Of a stretch of DNA of 64,000 nt, positions 35,006 through 44,500 are shown in pieces. Under the pieces are notes generated by a model. That model had not been told where the DNA came from, made no database searches, and worked only from the letters and a program-made list of their open reading frames with translations. Within the stretch, counting starts at the first letter, position 1, and each line of letters starts with the position of its first letter. Position numbers and translations under genes: made by a program. Source of the DNA: Halorhabdus sp. BNX81 (lineage in GTDB: Archaea > Halobacteriota > Halobacteria > Halobacteriales > Haloarculaceae); NCBI RefSeq assembly GCF_029229925.1, contig NZ_CP107254.1:1550001-1614000 (forward strand), written 5' to 3'.

Positions 35006-35776
35006 ATGACAAAATATGACTTCGATGGCCGCGTCGCGGCCGTCACGGGCGGAGCTTCCGGAATCGGCCGAGAGACAGCGATTCAGTTCGCCGAAAACGG
35101 AGCCGCGGTCGTGATCGGGGATGTCGACGACGAGAAAGGTGGGGCCGTCGTTGCCGACATCGAGGACGCCGGCGGCGAGGCCGTCTACGTTCGGACGGAC
35201 GTGACGGAGATGGACGAGGTCGAGGCGATGGTCGAGACCGCTGTCGAGGAGTTCGGCCGGATCGACTACGCGGTCAACAACGCGGGTATCGGCGGTGACC
35301 AGGTACCGGCGGGCGATGTCGAGGAAGACGGCTGGGAGCAAGTCGTCGACATCAACCTCAACGGCGTCTGGCGCTCGCTGAAAGCCGAACTTGCGGAGAT
35401 GACCGACCAGGACGACGGCGGCGTCGTGATCAACATGGCGTCGGTCCTCGGGAAAGTCGGCTTCGAGAACTCCGCGGCGTACGTCTCGGCCAAACACGGG
35501 GTGCTCGGGCTTACAAAAACTGCAGCCTGGGAGTACGCCGAGGACGGCATCCGTGTCAACGCGGTCTGTCCCGGGTTCATCGAGACCCAGATGCTGGACG
35601 ACGCCGGCATCACCACCAACGATGACGTCCGCGAGTGGATCGCCGGGATGCACTCTGAAGGGCGTCTCGGACAGCCCGATGAGATCGCTGACGCGGTCAT
35701 GTGGCTGTGTTCCGACGGGGCTTCGTTCACCAACGGCGAGGCACTCACCGTCGACAGCGGCTTCACCGCTCGATAA
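35006..35776 (+). CDS. Short-chain dehydrogenase/reductase
   Basis: A 256-residue classical SDR. The motifs are TGGASGIG (cofactor), NNAGIGG, the catalytic Ser in INMASVLG, and YVSAKHG (Tyr-x-x-x-Lys), with a C-terminal SGFTAR end typical of FabG-like enzymes. Start is the ATG at 35006, downstream of a TATA-like GATATAC at ~34975. Substrate unknown. A second SDR follows, but its sequence is distant. Confidence 0.88.
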   Translation: MTKYDFDGRVAAVTGGASGIGRETAIQFAENGAAVVIGDVDDEKGGAVVADIEDAGGEAVYVRTDVTEMDEVEAMVETAVEEFGRIDYAVNNAGIGGDQVPAGDVEEDGWEQVVDINLNGVWRSLKAELAEMTDQDDGGVVINMASVLGKVGFENSAAYVSAKHGVLGLTKTAAWEYAEDGIRVNAVCPGFIETQMLDDAGITTNDDVREWIAGMHSEGRLGQPDEIADAVMWLCSDGASFTNGEALTVDSGFTAR

Positions 35777-35800
35777 CAGTAACTTGATTCGGCGGGGCAG

Positions 35801-35807
35801 TTTTTAT
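35801..35807 (+). promoter_or_regulatory. TATA box of the second SDR gene
   Basis: TTTTTAT lies 26-32 bases before the ATG at 35833. The placement fits a leaderless transcript, separate from the SDR upstream. Confidence 0.55.
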
Positions 35808-35832
35808 CGGTGTGACGCGCTAACGTGACACG

Positions 35833-36546
35833 ATGTCAGTCCAGTTTGATTTCAGCGATTACGTGGTACTGGTGACCGGTGCTGGCGGCGCGCTCGGGAG
35901 TGCCACAGTCGAAGCGTTTCTCGATGCGGGCGCGACAGTGTGTGCCGCCGACGTGATCGGCCCGGACGACGAGGGATACCCCCTCGATCCCGACCAGGAT
36001 CGACTCCGGACATACCAGGCCGATTTCACCGACGAAGCGGCCGTACAGGCCGCCGTCGAGGACATCGTCGCCGAACACGGTCGGTTGGATACCCTCGTCA
36101 CCGTGGCGGGCACCTGGCAGGGCGGCGATCCCGTCGAGGAGACGAGTACTGAGACGTTCGATCTTCTCGCTGATGTGAACGTCCGGACGGCGTTTCTCGC
36201 TGCCAAGCACGTCCTTCCCCACCTTCAGACGACCGGCGGGTCGATCGTGACGGTCTCCTCGACGTCGTCGCTTCAGGGTGGTTCCGGGGACGGGCTCTAC
36301 CGTGCCTCGAAGGCCGCCGTTCGATTGCTAACTGAATCCATCGCTGCCGAGAACGAAGGGACGGTCAGGGCGAATACCGTCATGCCCGACGTGATCGACA
36401 CGCCGGCTAACCGGGAGATGATGCCCGACGCCGACCACGACGCGTGGGTCGACCCCGCGGATATCGCCGACGTGATTCGGTTCCTGTGTAGCGAGGCGGC
36501 GTCGCCGATCACGGGCGGCGCGATTCCGCTCGATCACTCGGGGTGA
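35833..36546 (+). CDS. SDR family oxidoreductase
   Basis: A 237-residue SDR with the cofactor motif TGAGGALG, VAGTW in place of the NNAG motif, the catalytic Ser in VSSTSSLQGG, and YRASKAA (Tyr-x-x-x-Lys). It lacks the classical Asn-Asn-Ala-Gly, so it is a divergent member. It has its own TATA box and is probably transcribed alone. Substrate unknown. Confidence 0.85.
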   Translation: MSVQFDFSDYVVLVTGAGGALGSATVEAFLDAGATVCAADVIGPDDEGYPLDPDQDRLRTYQADFTDEAAVQAAVEDIVAEHGRLDTLVTVAGTWQGGDPVEETSTETFDLLADVNVRTAFLAAKHVLPHLQTTGGSIVTVSSTSSLQGGSGDGLYRASKAAVRLLTESIAAENEGTVRANTVMPDVIDTPANREMMPDADHDAWVDPADIADVIRFLCSEAASPITGGAIPLDHSG

Positions 36547-36691
36547 TTCCCGCCACGACTGTCAGCTGTCGTGCGTTCCGAACGGCTGTGCATTCCATCC
36601 ACGTATACGCTCCGAAAAATAGACGCCTGTCCGAACGGACCCGGCAAATATCGACGACTTAATTGGGACGGGTACGGAAGGGACGTGGCGT

Positions 36692-38173
36692 ATGAGTGTC
36701 GACGAAACAGAGGGAGGATCGTGGTCGACCCGGATCGGGTTCATCCTCGCGGCAGTGGGATCGGCAATCGGACTCGGGAACATCTGGCGGTTCCCGTACC
36801 AAGTCCACGCCAACGGCGGCGGCGCCTTCTTGATCCCGTATTTCGCCGCGTTGCTCCTGGCGGGCATACCGGTGCTCCTTGTGGAGATCTGGCTCGGCAG
36901 TGAGACGGGACTGACGACGCCGCTCGCGATCCGCGAGAAGTTCAAAGAGAGCGAGTTCCTCGGGTGGTGGGCCGTCCTGAACGGCTTCATCGTCAACGCC
37001 TACTACGTCGTCATCCTGGGGTGGTCGGCGGCGTTCATCGTGTTCTCGATCACGCATGGCTTTGATCTCGCCACCGGGGATTTCTTCACCAACTTCAAGT
37101 CCTTCCTCACGTCGTGGTATCCGGTCGCCGGCGTGATCGCGATCTGGGCGGTGAATTACGTGATCCTGCAGTTGGGCATCGAGGACGGCCTCGAACGGGC
37201 GAACAAACTGTTCGTCCCGTTCATCTGGGTGCTCGTCATCCTGCTCGCGGTTCGGGGGATGCTGCTGCCCAGCGGCCTCGAAGGTCTGGAGTTCTATCTG
37301 ACGCCTGACTTCGGGGCGTTGACTGATCCGGGTATCTGGATCAGTGCGTTCGGACAGATCTACTTCACACTCAGCGTCGCATTGGGGATCATGATCACCT
37401 ATTCGTCCTACCAACCGGAGGGCCAGGACATCACCAACAACGCCTTCATCATCGCCTTCGCGAACTCCGGCTTTGCATTCCTGGCTGGCTTTGCGATCTT
37501 CCCGTATCTGCTCGCGGCGGACGCTGGGGCGACCGACAGCATCGGTCTCGCCTTCGTCGTGCTCCCGCAAGCGTTCCAGACGATTCCGTTTACACCGATC
37601 GTCGGCGCGATATTCTTCCTCTTGCTGACGCTTGCGGGACTCTCCTCGTCGCTCTCACTCGCGGAGGCCCAGGTCGGCCCGCTCCGGCAAAAACTCGGAT
37701 TCGGCCGCGCGACAACTGTCAACGCCGTGTCCCTGGCTGGCGTCGCCCTGAGTCTCGTGATCGCCCTCGAAGGACCGCTCGGGTTGCTCGGCAGTGGGGA
37801 AGCGGTCGGCGATTCGCTGCAGTTGCTCTCGATGTTCGATACCTCGAGTGCGACCTACACGCTGCCGATGATCGCGCTGGGCGAGACACTCATCTTCGGG
37901 TGGGTCTACGGCGTCGGTGCGTTCGACGGCGGCCAGCGGATCGCCACTGCCGCCAATGCTGTCAGCGACTTCTCGATTCCGCCGCGGCTGTACGCGGCCG
38001 TCCTCCAGATCGTCGTCCCGACGGCACTGGGCTATACGATCCTCTCCCAGATCGTCGTGGATGGCAAAACCGGCCTGATTGCGCCGCTGGTGATTATTTT
38101 CTCCGCGGCGATATCCTCTTATGTCACCCAACGGGCGGACACCGTCGCCGCGAACGGAGGTGATGGTGCATGA
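36692..38173 (+). CDS. NSS (SNF) family sodium-dependent amino acid transporter
   Basis: A 493-residue transporter with about 12 transmembrane helices. The family signatures are IGFILAAVGSAIGLGNIWRFP in the first helix (sodium site) and the YSSYQPEGQDI loop. It should import an amino acid or related solute with Na+. Its stop overlaps the following MetS small gene by four bases (ATGA). The large subunit plus MetS arrangement matches the MetPS methionine transporter of bacteria, so methionine or alanine is possible. Confidence 0.9.
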   Translation: MSVDETEGGSWSTRIGFILAAVGSAIGLGNIWRFPYQVHANGGGAFLIPYFAALLLAGIPVLLVEIWLGSETGLTTPLAIREKFKESEFLGWWAVLNGFIVNAYYVVILGWSAAFIVFSITHGFDLATGDFFTNFKSFLTSWYPVAGVIAIWAVNYVILQLGIEDGLERANKLFVPFIWVLVILLAVRGMLLPSGLEGLEFYLTPDFGALTDPGIWISAFGQIYFTLSVALGIMITYSSYQPEGQDITNNAFIIAFANSGFAFLAGFAIFPYLLAADAGATDSIGLAFVVLPQAFQTIPFTPIVGAIFFLLLTLAGLSSSLSLAEAQVGPLRQKLGFGRATTVNAVSLAGVALSLVIALEGPLGLLGSGEAVGDSLQLLSMFDTSSATYTLPMIALGETLIFGWVYGVGAFDGGQRIATAANAVSDFSIPPRLYAAVLQIVVPTALGYTILSQIVVDGKTGLIAPLVIIFSAAISSYVTQRADTVAANGGDGA

Positions 38174-38328
38174 CGGCGATCGATCCGGGGGCGCTCGCGA
38201 TGGCCATCTTCGGCTTCGTGTTCCTGTTTGGCGGCCTCGCCGTGACGCTGTGGATAGCCCTTCAGTCGGGTGGATATAGCGACGACGAATCGATGGATGG
38301 CGACAAAGCGACAGCGGACGATGAGTGA
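38170..38328 (+). CDS. metS: MetS-type small subunit of NSS transporter (52 aa)
   Basis: A 52-residue protein with one membrane helix (residues ~8-31, LAMAIFGFVFLFGGLAVTLW) and an acidic tail. The position, length and single helix fit the MetS small subunits needed by some NSS transporters. Its start overlaps the stop of the first NSS gene by four bases (ATGA) and its end overlaps the start of the second NSS gene by eight, so all three are translationally coupled. It could serve either transporter. Confidence 0.7.
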   Translation: MTAIDPGALAMAIFGFVFLFGGLAVTLWIALQSGGYSDDESMDGDKATADDE

Positions 38329-39787
38329 TCGCGACGCCTGGACGACCCGGATCGGGTTCATCCTCGCGGCCGTGGGATCAGCTGTCGGACTGGGGAACGT
38401 CTGGCGGTTCCCCTGGATGACCGCCGAGAACGGCGGGAGTGCGTTCCTGGGCGTCTATCTCGTGATCGTGTTCGCGATCGCACTCCCGGGTTTGATCGGC
38501 GAGTTCGTCATCGGCCGACGCGGGGAGCGCAATCCCGTCGGGACGTTCGAACGACTCCAGTCGTCGTCGTGGCGACCCATCGGCTGGATCGCAGTGTTCA
38601 CGTCGCTGATCGTCCTGACGTTCTACAGCGTCGCCGGTGGATGGGTGCTCCGGTACGTCTTCGACAGCCTGGGTGGCGACCTTCTTTTAAAAGGCATCGG
38701 CCTCGCCGAGACCACCGCCTTCGGCGCGCCGAGCGCGCACTTCGGGGCGATATCGTCCGGTCCTGCCGCCCTGGTCGCGCATCTCGTCTTCATCAGCTTC
38801 ACCGGCGGAATCGTCTATTTTGGCATCGCCGACGGCATCGAACGCGCGACGAAGGTGATGGTGCCGGCGATCGTCGCCCTGTTGGTCGGCCTCGCCGTGT
38901 GGGCGTTCACCCTGGACGGGGCTGGCGCTGGCCTGTCGTATTACCTCTCGCCGGATTTTGACTACCTCGCAAACAACTTCGTGTCCGTCGTCGAGGCCGC
39001 AACCGGACAGGCCCTGTTCACCCTCTCGGTGGGCGCGGGTGTCATGTTGACCTACGCCTCCTATCTCGACGAGGATCGGTCGCTGTTCGTCGACGGCGGA
39101 TCGATCGCCGTGCTCAACACCGCGATCGGCGTCCTCGCTGGCTTCGTCGTCTTCCCGATCATCTACTCCTTCGGGTCGATCGAAGCGGGGACGGGTGGCC
39201 CGGGCGTGATCTTCGTCAGCCTCGCACAGGCGTTCAGTCAGTTGCCCTTCGGGCGAGCGCTCGGGGCGATTTTCTATCTCATACTCGCGATGGCGGCGCT
39301 GTCGAGTGCGATCTCCATCATGGAGGTGCTCGTCGCGTACCTCGTCGACGAACACGCGATCGAGCGCGAACGGGCGACGGTCGGCATCACGCTGTTGTTC
39401 GCGTCAACCGGCACGGTGTGTGCGCTCAGAAGCGACGTGTTCGCGCTGTTCGCCGACAATCTCGCGAACCTCGGTCTCGCGAGCGGCCTGCTGGCGTTCC
39501 TGCTGTTTGCGGTGTGGATCCTGCGCGAGGAGGCAACCGAGGAACTCCGCCTCGGCGGCGGGAGCGTCACTGACGCGCTCGCGCGCCCCTGGGCCGTGTT
39601 GATCGCAACGGTGCTCCCGATCTTCCTGGCGTTCTCTATTTTCAGCGGCCTGCCAGCCGCGCTGACGACGCTCGGAGAGGTACTCGGCGGCGTTCCCGCA
39701 TGGGGCTATCTCGCCGGCGCGATCGTCGTGATCGGCCTCGCCCACGCGCTCGTCTTCCGGTCCGAGATCGCAGCGATCGCCGAGTGA
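38321..39787 (+). CDS. NSS (SNF) family sodium-dependent transporter
   Basis: A 488-residue transporter, the second NSS member, with the same first-helix signature (IGFILAAVGSAVGLGNVWRFP) and a TYASYLDEDRS loop. Start is the ATG at 38321, nested in the 3' end of metS, preferred over upstream in-frame ATGs because MSDRDAWTTRIG is the standard NSS opening. It differs from the first copy through most of its length, so it is an ancient paralogue, not a recent duplication. Confidence 0.9.
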   Translation: MSDRDAWTTRIGFILAAVGSAVGLGNVWRFPWMTAENGGSAFLGVYLVIVFAIALPGLIGEFVIGRRGERNPVGTFERLQSSSWRPIGWIAVFTSLIVLTFYSVAGGWVLRYVFDSLGGDLLLKGIGLAETTAFGAPSAHFGAISSGPAALVAHLVFISFTGGIVYFGIADGIERATKVMVPAIVALLVGLAVWAFTLDGAGAGLSYYLSPDFDYLANNFVSVVEAATGQALFTLSVGAGVMLTYASYLDEDRSLFVDGGSIAVLNTAIGVLAGFVVFPIIYSFGSIEAGTGGPGVIFVSLAQAFSQLPFGRALGAIFYLILAMAALSSAISIMEVLVAYLVDEHAIERERATVGITLLFASTGTVCALRSDVFALFADNLANLGLASGLLAFLLFAVWILREEATEELRLGGGSVTDALARPWAVLIATVLPIFLAFSIFSGLPAALTTLGEVLGGVPAWGYLAGAIVVIGLAHALVFRSEIAAIAE

Positions 39788-39809
39788 TCGGTCCCGAAAC
39801 CTCCCACGC

Positions 39810-40070
39810 TTGGACAGTCCCGCCGCCGGCATTCTGCTCGTACTCGGGGGACTCTTGTTGTTATCGATCGTGAGGATCTGCCACACTCAGGACGGACGCA
39901 AAGAGGTGAGGAAGCCGATCGGTGAACTCGGCTGGATCGGTGACCGGTATCTGGAAATCGGCGGCGAGTCGGTCGTCGTCACACTCGGCGTTTCGCTAGT
40001 GCTTGGCATCGACCGGTACGTCCAGTTCCTTCGGGGAGACTTCGCCAAATTCCGTGCGGACCTGGGCTGA
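39810..40070 (+). CDS. Possible small two-helix membrane protein (86 aa)
   Basis: An 86-residue reading frame starting with TTG at 39810. It has an N-terminal hydrophobic segment (AAGILLVLGGLLLLSIVRI) and a second one (SVVVTLGVSLVLGI). Codon third positions are mostly G/C but not as strongly as in the neighbours. It follows the NSS gene by 22 bases on the same strand. There is no better start codon upstream. It could be real or spurious. Confidence 0.4.
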   Translation: MDSPAAGILLVLGGLLLLSIVRICHTQDGRKEVRKPIGELGWIGDRYLEIGGESVVVTLGVSLVLGIDRYVQFLRGDFAKFRADLG

Positions 40071-40100
40071 ATCGCGGCGGTCGTCCCACCGAGTCGTGGC

Positions 40101-40754
40101 TCATCGGACGTAATACGCCCCGCCGCCACCGGCGAGCCGACCCAGATCGGCCTCTCGTCGATAATCCTGCTGCTGGAGTTCACGGAGTGCGTCTGCGAGT
40201 TTCTGCCCGTCGTCTTCGTCCCACGTGTCCGGATCGGCGATGGGCACAACGAGCCACCCGCTGCCGACGATCTCTGTGGCGTGTAGCGCCGCCATGTCGA
40301 TGTCGTCGCTCGGTTCCGTCGTCATGTTCTCGAAAACCCACCTGGTCGCACGCTCGCCGACCGGCAGGAGAACGTGGGCCGCGATCGCACGGACTTCGGC
40401 CTCGAGGAACGTCTCCTCGCGAGTGTACTCGTCGTCGCTCGGTGCTCGCTCGGGCACACTCGGGTGAAGGTACGAGAGATACGTCGAATCGACCGTCGGT
40501 GGCGTCCCTGCCTTCCGAAGCAATCCGCCCCGAACCAGCGCGTCCTGCAAGCGGTCCGCGCCAGCTGTTTCCGTGAACGGCACGCTGGTCGTGACGCCGC
40601 CGTGAATCCCTGGATGGTCGCCGATCACCTGGAAGTCCGCCTCGACGTCACCGTATCCGGGGACGAATCGCTCATCGTCAGGATCGAAACCGAATGGATT
40701 GAACGCCGCGTCCGAAACGTAAGTCACGTCGTCCACTCGGCACCTGGGTTGCAT
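40101..40754 (-). CDS. Uracil-DNA glycosylase superfamily protein
   Basis: A 217-residue protein with the UDG-superfamily motif IGDHPGIHGG (a variant of the G-x-x-P-G loop) after the segment FVPGYGDVEADFQV, and a Ser/Tyr/His segment SYLHPSVPER. The second motif expected near the C-terminus (H-P-S or similar) is HPS in the SYLHPS segment. It should excise uracil or a related damaged base. Only Cys9 is available, so it lacks the Fe-S cluster of family 4. Start is taken at the ATG at 40754; GTG 40769 is possible. Confidence 0.65.
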   Translation of the reverse strand: MQPRCRVDDVTYVSDAAFNPFGFDPDDERFVPGYGDVEADFQVIGDHPGIHGGVTTSVPFTETAGADRLQDALVRGGLLRKAGTPPTVDSTYLSYLHPSVPERAPSDDEYTREETFLEAEVRAIAAHVLLPVGERATRWVFENMTTEPSDDIDMAALHATEIVGSGWLVVPIADPDTWDEDDGQKLADALRELQQQDYRREADLGRLAGGGGAYYVR

Positions 40755-40796
40755 GAATCTCTCGATCACGGACGATCGGGGATACCTCGACCCCGC

Positions 40797-41801
40797 TTAC
40801 GCCAATTCGACGTCATCCGGGAGGGCGATCGGCACGGACCCGAGCGTGTAGGCTTCGGTGTTGCCACCGGGCCGCACGCGAAAGACGACAGCCGGCCGGT
40901 GACCGATCTCGGGCTGTTCGTCGAGGATTCGAGCCCATTCGCCGTCATCGAACGACGAGCAGTCGACGAACAGCGTCACCCCACCGCCGTGATCGGCGAG
41001 TTGCCCACCGGTCTTGGTCGCGACAGTCTCCTTGATCGCGGCGACGGCCGACCCGGCCGAACGTTTCGAGGGGGGAAGCGGGCGCGTCACTTCGACGAGT
41101 CGGCCCGTCTGTTCGTCGCCGTCGACCCGGAAATCGATCGAGTGGCCCGAGGACACCTCGTTTTCGGGGGCGAGATCGTAGCCCGCTTCGTCTAAGAGTT
41201 TCGCGACGGTAAACTCACTCATCGTCGCGCTCATCCGCGTCAGGTTGAGCGTCTCCGCGGTCCCGAGTTTCGCCGCCATCTCGTAGCGATCCGGGAAGAC
41301 GCCGCCCTCCAGTAACTCCTCGTAATAGGACAGCGCCGTCTCACGGTCGCAGTCCGGAAACCCCGCGGCGTGGTCCCTGAAGAACTCCCGGGAGGTGTGT
41401 CGGCCGTCCTTCGAGAGCAACACCGGCAGGAAAAACCACGAGAGCGTCGGATACTCGGCGAGCCAGGGGGCTTCCTCGTGGAGTTGTGCGAGCAGTTCGC
41501 GTTCGGCCCACTCGGCCACGGCGTCGGGCACCTCCTCGAACGTGTACTTCTCGGTCTGCCAGAGCGCCCGCGGCGTCTCGGTGTTGCCCATCCAGTAGGC
41601 GACGTCGTCGCTCCAGGTGAACAGCGCCACGTCGCCGTTGTCCATGTCGAACCGGCGGGCGTCGTACCCCTCGGGCTGGCGGAACCACGGTCGGCCCATC
41701 GTCGCACCGATGGCCTGGTTCAGCGACTGATAGAGGGCGGATCGAACGCGGTCGGCGGTCCAGCGCTCGTTCGAACGCCGGAATCGAAGCGGCTTCGCCA
41801 C
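40797..41801 (-). CDS. DUF5784 family protein with nuclease-like C-terminal motif
   Basis: A 334-residue haloarchaeal protein, DUF5784 family, starting at a GTG at 41801 (VAKPLRFRRS). The N-terminal ~190 residues are helical and acidic. In the C-terminal half, SGHSIDFRV (Asp223) followed by RLVEVTRP (Glu237-x-Thr239) resembles the D...E-x-K/T layout of PD-(D/E)xK nucleases, with a helix carrying a Glu ahead of it. The Lys of the motif is replaced by Thr. Function is not known; a nuclease fold is only a hypothesis. Confidence 0.65.
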   Translation of the reverse strand: MAKPLRFRRSNERWTADRVRSALYQSLNQAIGATMGRPWFRQPEGYDARRFDMDNGDVALFTWSDDVAYWMGNTETPRALWQTEKYTFEEVPDAVAEWAERELLAQLHEEAPWLAEYPTLSWFFLPVLLSKDGRHTSREFFRDHAAGFPDCDRETALSYYEELLEGGVFPDRYEMAAKLGTAETLNLTRMSATMSEFTVAKLLDEAGYDLAPENEVSSGHSIDFRVDGDEQTGRLVEVTRPLPPSKRSAGSAVAAIKETVATKTGGQLADHGGGVTLFVDCSSFDDGEWARILDEQPEIGHRPAVVFRVRPGGNTEAYTLGSVPIALPDDVELA

Positions 41802-41838
41802 GGAAACGGATAGTCCAGTGACTGATTTACGTGTTTGG

Positions 41839-42663
41839 TTACCGCCGGTCACCAACGACCTGGTCAATCAGGGTTTCGAGGGCGCCCTGAATCGACCCGT
41901 TCGAGGCGATCACCTGGCGGGTGCCATCCTCCAGCGCCCGATCCCGAACCCCGCCGCCGGCCTCTCGGAGGATGACTTCGCCCGCAGCGACGTCCCAGTC
42001 GTTGATCGACAGCACGACGTAGCCGTCGGCGCTCCCATCCGCGATCTGGCACATGTTGAGTGCGGAGCTCCCGGGCCGTCGAACCATGCTCTCGCGTTCG
42101 AGGAGGGATGTCGCGACCGCGAGGTCCGACGCGAGCCAGGCCCGACTCCGCTCGCTCAACCGGGCGAACGCCATGCTACCGGCCAGCGTGTCGCGTTCGG
42201 AGACGGCGATCGGCTCGCCGTCGAGCGTGTGGTCGTCGCTCCGGTAGGCCCCCTCACCAGCGGCGGCGTACCACGTCCGCCCCAGGGCGGTATCGGGCGA
42301 GTGGACGACGCCGACGACACCTTCGCCGTCGATCCGGAGGCCGACCGAGACGCAGTAATAGGGATACCCGGTCGCGAAGTTCGATGTGCCGTCGATCGGA
42401 TCGACGATCCACTCCCGGCCTTCGCCGGTGACACCGATCTCGTTTTCCTCGCCGACGACGCGATCATCGGGGAAGGCCTCGCCGATCACGTCGGTGACCC
42501 GCTGTTCGCACTCGCGGTCGACGGCGGTGACGAGGTCGTTCCCGCTGCTCTTGGATTCGGTATCCTTGGAGTCACGGAAGTCAGTGCCAGCGTGTTCAGC
42601 GGCGATCGATCCGGCCTCGCGGGCCGCCCGGAGGGCGACCTGGAGTTCCTCGGAAGCGTCCAT
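41839..42663 (-). CDS. suhB: Inositol monophosphatase family protein
   Basis: A 274-residue metal-dependent phosphatase of the IMPase/FBPase fold. The three motifs are visible: VGEENE (metal-binding Glu), DPIDGTSNF (Asp-Pro-x-Asp-Gly-Thr) and INDWDVAAGEVI (Trp-Asp-x-Ala-Ala-Gly). It could act on inositol 1-phosphate, fructose 1,6-bisphosphate or a related sugar phosphate. The gene lies 37 bases before the DUF5784 gene on the same strand. Confidence 0.88.
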   Translation of the reverse strand: MDASEELQVALRAAREAGSIAAEHAGTDFRDSKDTESKSSGNDLVTAVDRECEQRVTDVIGEAFPDDRVVGEENEIGVTGEGREWIVDPIDGTSNFATGYPYYCVSVGLRIDGEGVVGVVHSPDTALGRTWYAAAGEGAYRSDDHTLDGEPIAVSERDTLAGSMAFARLSERSRAWLASDLAVATSLLERESMVRRPGSSALNMCQIADGSADGYVVLSINDWDVAAGEVILREAGGGVRDRALEDGTRQVIASNGSIQGALETLIDQVVGDRR

Positions 42664-42792
42664 GTCCCCGGTTGCGTCCGGGGTGGGTTAGCCTTGACGT
42701 TCCAACTGAGTGGCGTCGTCTTGCTGTCAAGCTCCAATCCGTCGTACCGGCGTACGGTGAATTGCATGGGACATCACCGTCTCCAAGCCCCC

Positions 42793-44220
42793 TCACTCGG
42801 CGACGCCACGGGCCAACGACTGCATCTCGCCGACGAACTTCCGACGCAACGAGGAGTTTGCCAGCGTGAGCGCTGCGTAGACGACGACACCCACCACCAG
42901 GATACCGAGCAACCGCGGCAAGGTGTCGATCGGGATGACGACACCGATGGCGTGAATGGCCCCGGCCATCACGGCGGCCGCACCGGTCAGCCATCCGATC
43001 TCGAGCCACGGGAAGTCGATCGTCACGAACCGCGAGAGGAAGTACGCGTGCAGGACGGTGTTGAGGACGAACGACGAGGCCGTCGCGACCGCCGCGCCGG
43101 CGATGCCGAACTCCAGGATGAGCACGACGTTCAGGACGAGGTTGACGGTGATGGAAGCGACAGTCGCGTAGGCGGCCAGGTCCGGCCGGTCGACCGCCTG
43201 CAGCGACCGACCGAGGATCGTATGCACCGACTGCAGTAGTTTCTCCCCCATCAGGATGATCAACACGACCCATGCGACGGTATACTCCGGCCCGAAGACC
43301 AGTCCCAGGATCTCCTTCGCGTAGACCAGCGTGATGAAAAACGAGGGGATCACCAGCGCCATCGAGGGCGTGATCGTCTTCCGGATCATGTCCTCGATCC
43401 GGTCGTAGGCCTCCTCGGCGTCCCAGCGGCTGGCCTGGGGGAACAGCGTCGTCGCGATCGAGCGGCTCAACAGCATCACGACCAGCGTCACCCGCCAGGC
43501 GATCTCGTAGGCCCCGACGTCGGCCTGGGTCATCAGCAGACCGATGATCGCGACGTCCATCCAGGAGTAGAAGTACCAGCCGACCCGCGAGATCACGCCC
43601 CACCGGCCGTACTCGAACAGCGACCTGGCGTGCTCGAGCGAGACAGTCCCGAGCGGGATCGACACCCGATACCAGCCCCAGACCAGCATGACGCTTAGCC
43701 CCGCGAGCAGGCCGTAGATCAATGCCTCGACGCCCATGCCCTGGCTGACGAGCAGTCCGCTGACGCCGAACCAGACGGCCCACCGGGTCACCCGGAGGAT
43801 CGCCGTCTCGCCGACCCGGAGTTCGCCACGGAGGACGATGGTCGACAGCCGGGAGACGTCCTGGATCACGATGGCGATAGCGAGAAAGACCGCGAACTCC
43901 GCGCCGATGTAGCCGTTGATAGCGTCCTGGAAGACGAGGATGAGCCCTACCACCAGCGCCATCGGGACGAGTTTGACGGCCAGCGCACTCGTGAGATACG
44001 TGCTCTGCTCGCTGCCCTCGCTGATTCGCTTCTCGATAGCCCCGCGGAAGCCGAAGTCCGCGGGGATGGCGATCATCCCCAGGAGTGCCTGAAACAGGAA
44101 GAACATCCCCATCTCCGAGGCCCCCAGCGCCCGCGCGAACACCGCGATTCCGAGAAACCGGATCGTGGTCCGGCCGACGTTGCTCGCAAACAGCTTGAGA
44201 CTAGAGCGTGTGAAGTCCAT
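42793..44220 (-). CDS. Polysaccharide flippase (Wzx/MOP family)
   Basis: A 475-residue membrane protein with about 12-14 helices of the MOP flippase superfamily. The first helix (TIRFLGIAVFARALGASEMG) and the IGAEFAVFLAIAI and LFPQASRWDAEEAYDRIEDM segments match archaeal Wzx-type flippases such as AglR-like proteins. It likely flips lipid-linked sugar intermediates across the membrane for glycosylation or polysaccharide assembly. Start ATG 44220. No glycosyltransferase genes are next to it. Confidence 0.8.
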   Translation of the reverse strand: MDFTRSSLKLFASNVGRTTIRFLGIAVFARALGASEMGMFFLFQALLGMIAIPADFGFRGAIEKRISEGSEQSTYLTSALAVKLVPMALVVGLILVFQDAINGYIGAEFAVFLAIAIVIQDVSRLSTIVLRGELRVGETAILRVTRWAVWFGVSGLLVSQGMGVEALIYGLLAGLSVMLVWGWYRVSIPLGTVSLEHARSLFEYGRWGVISRVGWYFYSWMDVAIIGLLMTQADVGAYEIAWRVTLVVMLLSRSIATTLFPQASRWDAEEAYDRIEDMIRKTITPSMALVIPSFFITLVYAKEILGLVFGPEYTVAWVVLIILMGEKLLQSVHTILGRSLQAVDRPDLAAYATVASITVNLVLNVVLILEFGIAGAAVATASSFVLNTVLHAYFLSRFVTIDFPWLEIGWLTGAAAVMAGAIHAIGVVIPIDTLPRLLGILVVGVVVYAALTLANSSLRRKFVGEMQSLARGVAE

Positions 44221-44500
44221 CGCTACACCCCCCGTCGGTGTCGCGGGCCGGTCCCTGTCAGCGACCGCGACGGGATGGAACGACCACCGTGCCACCAACC
44301 GATTCGCTTCCCCCACGCAGCCGTCCCCTGTTTCACGGGCGATACCTCCGCGACCCGTCGCTACGCGTAGACAACAGCATAAAAAATCGTCTCCCTCACG
44401 CCTTCCTATATCTTTCGAGATACAGAAGTGACAACGGGTCCGATAAAGGGGGGAGCGATCGGACCGACACCTTCGACAGGCTGGCGTCCAAACACGACAT

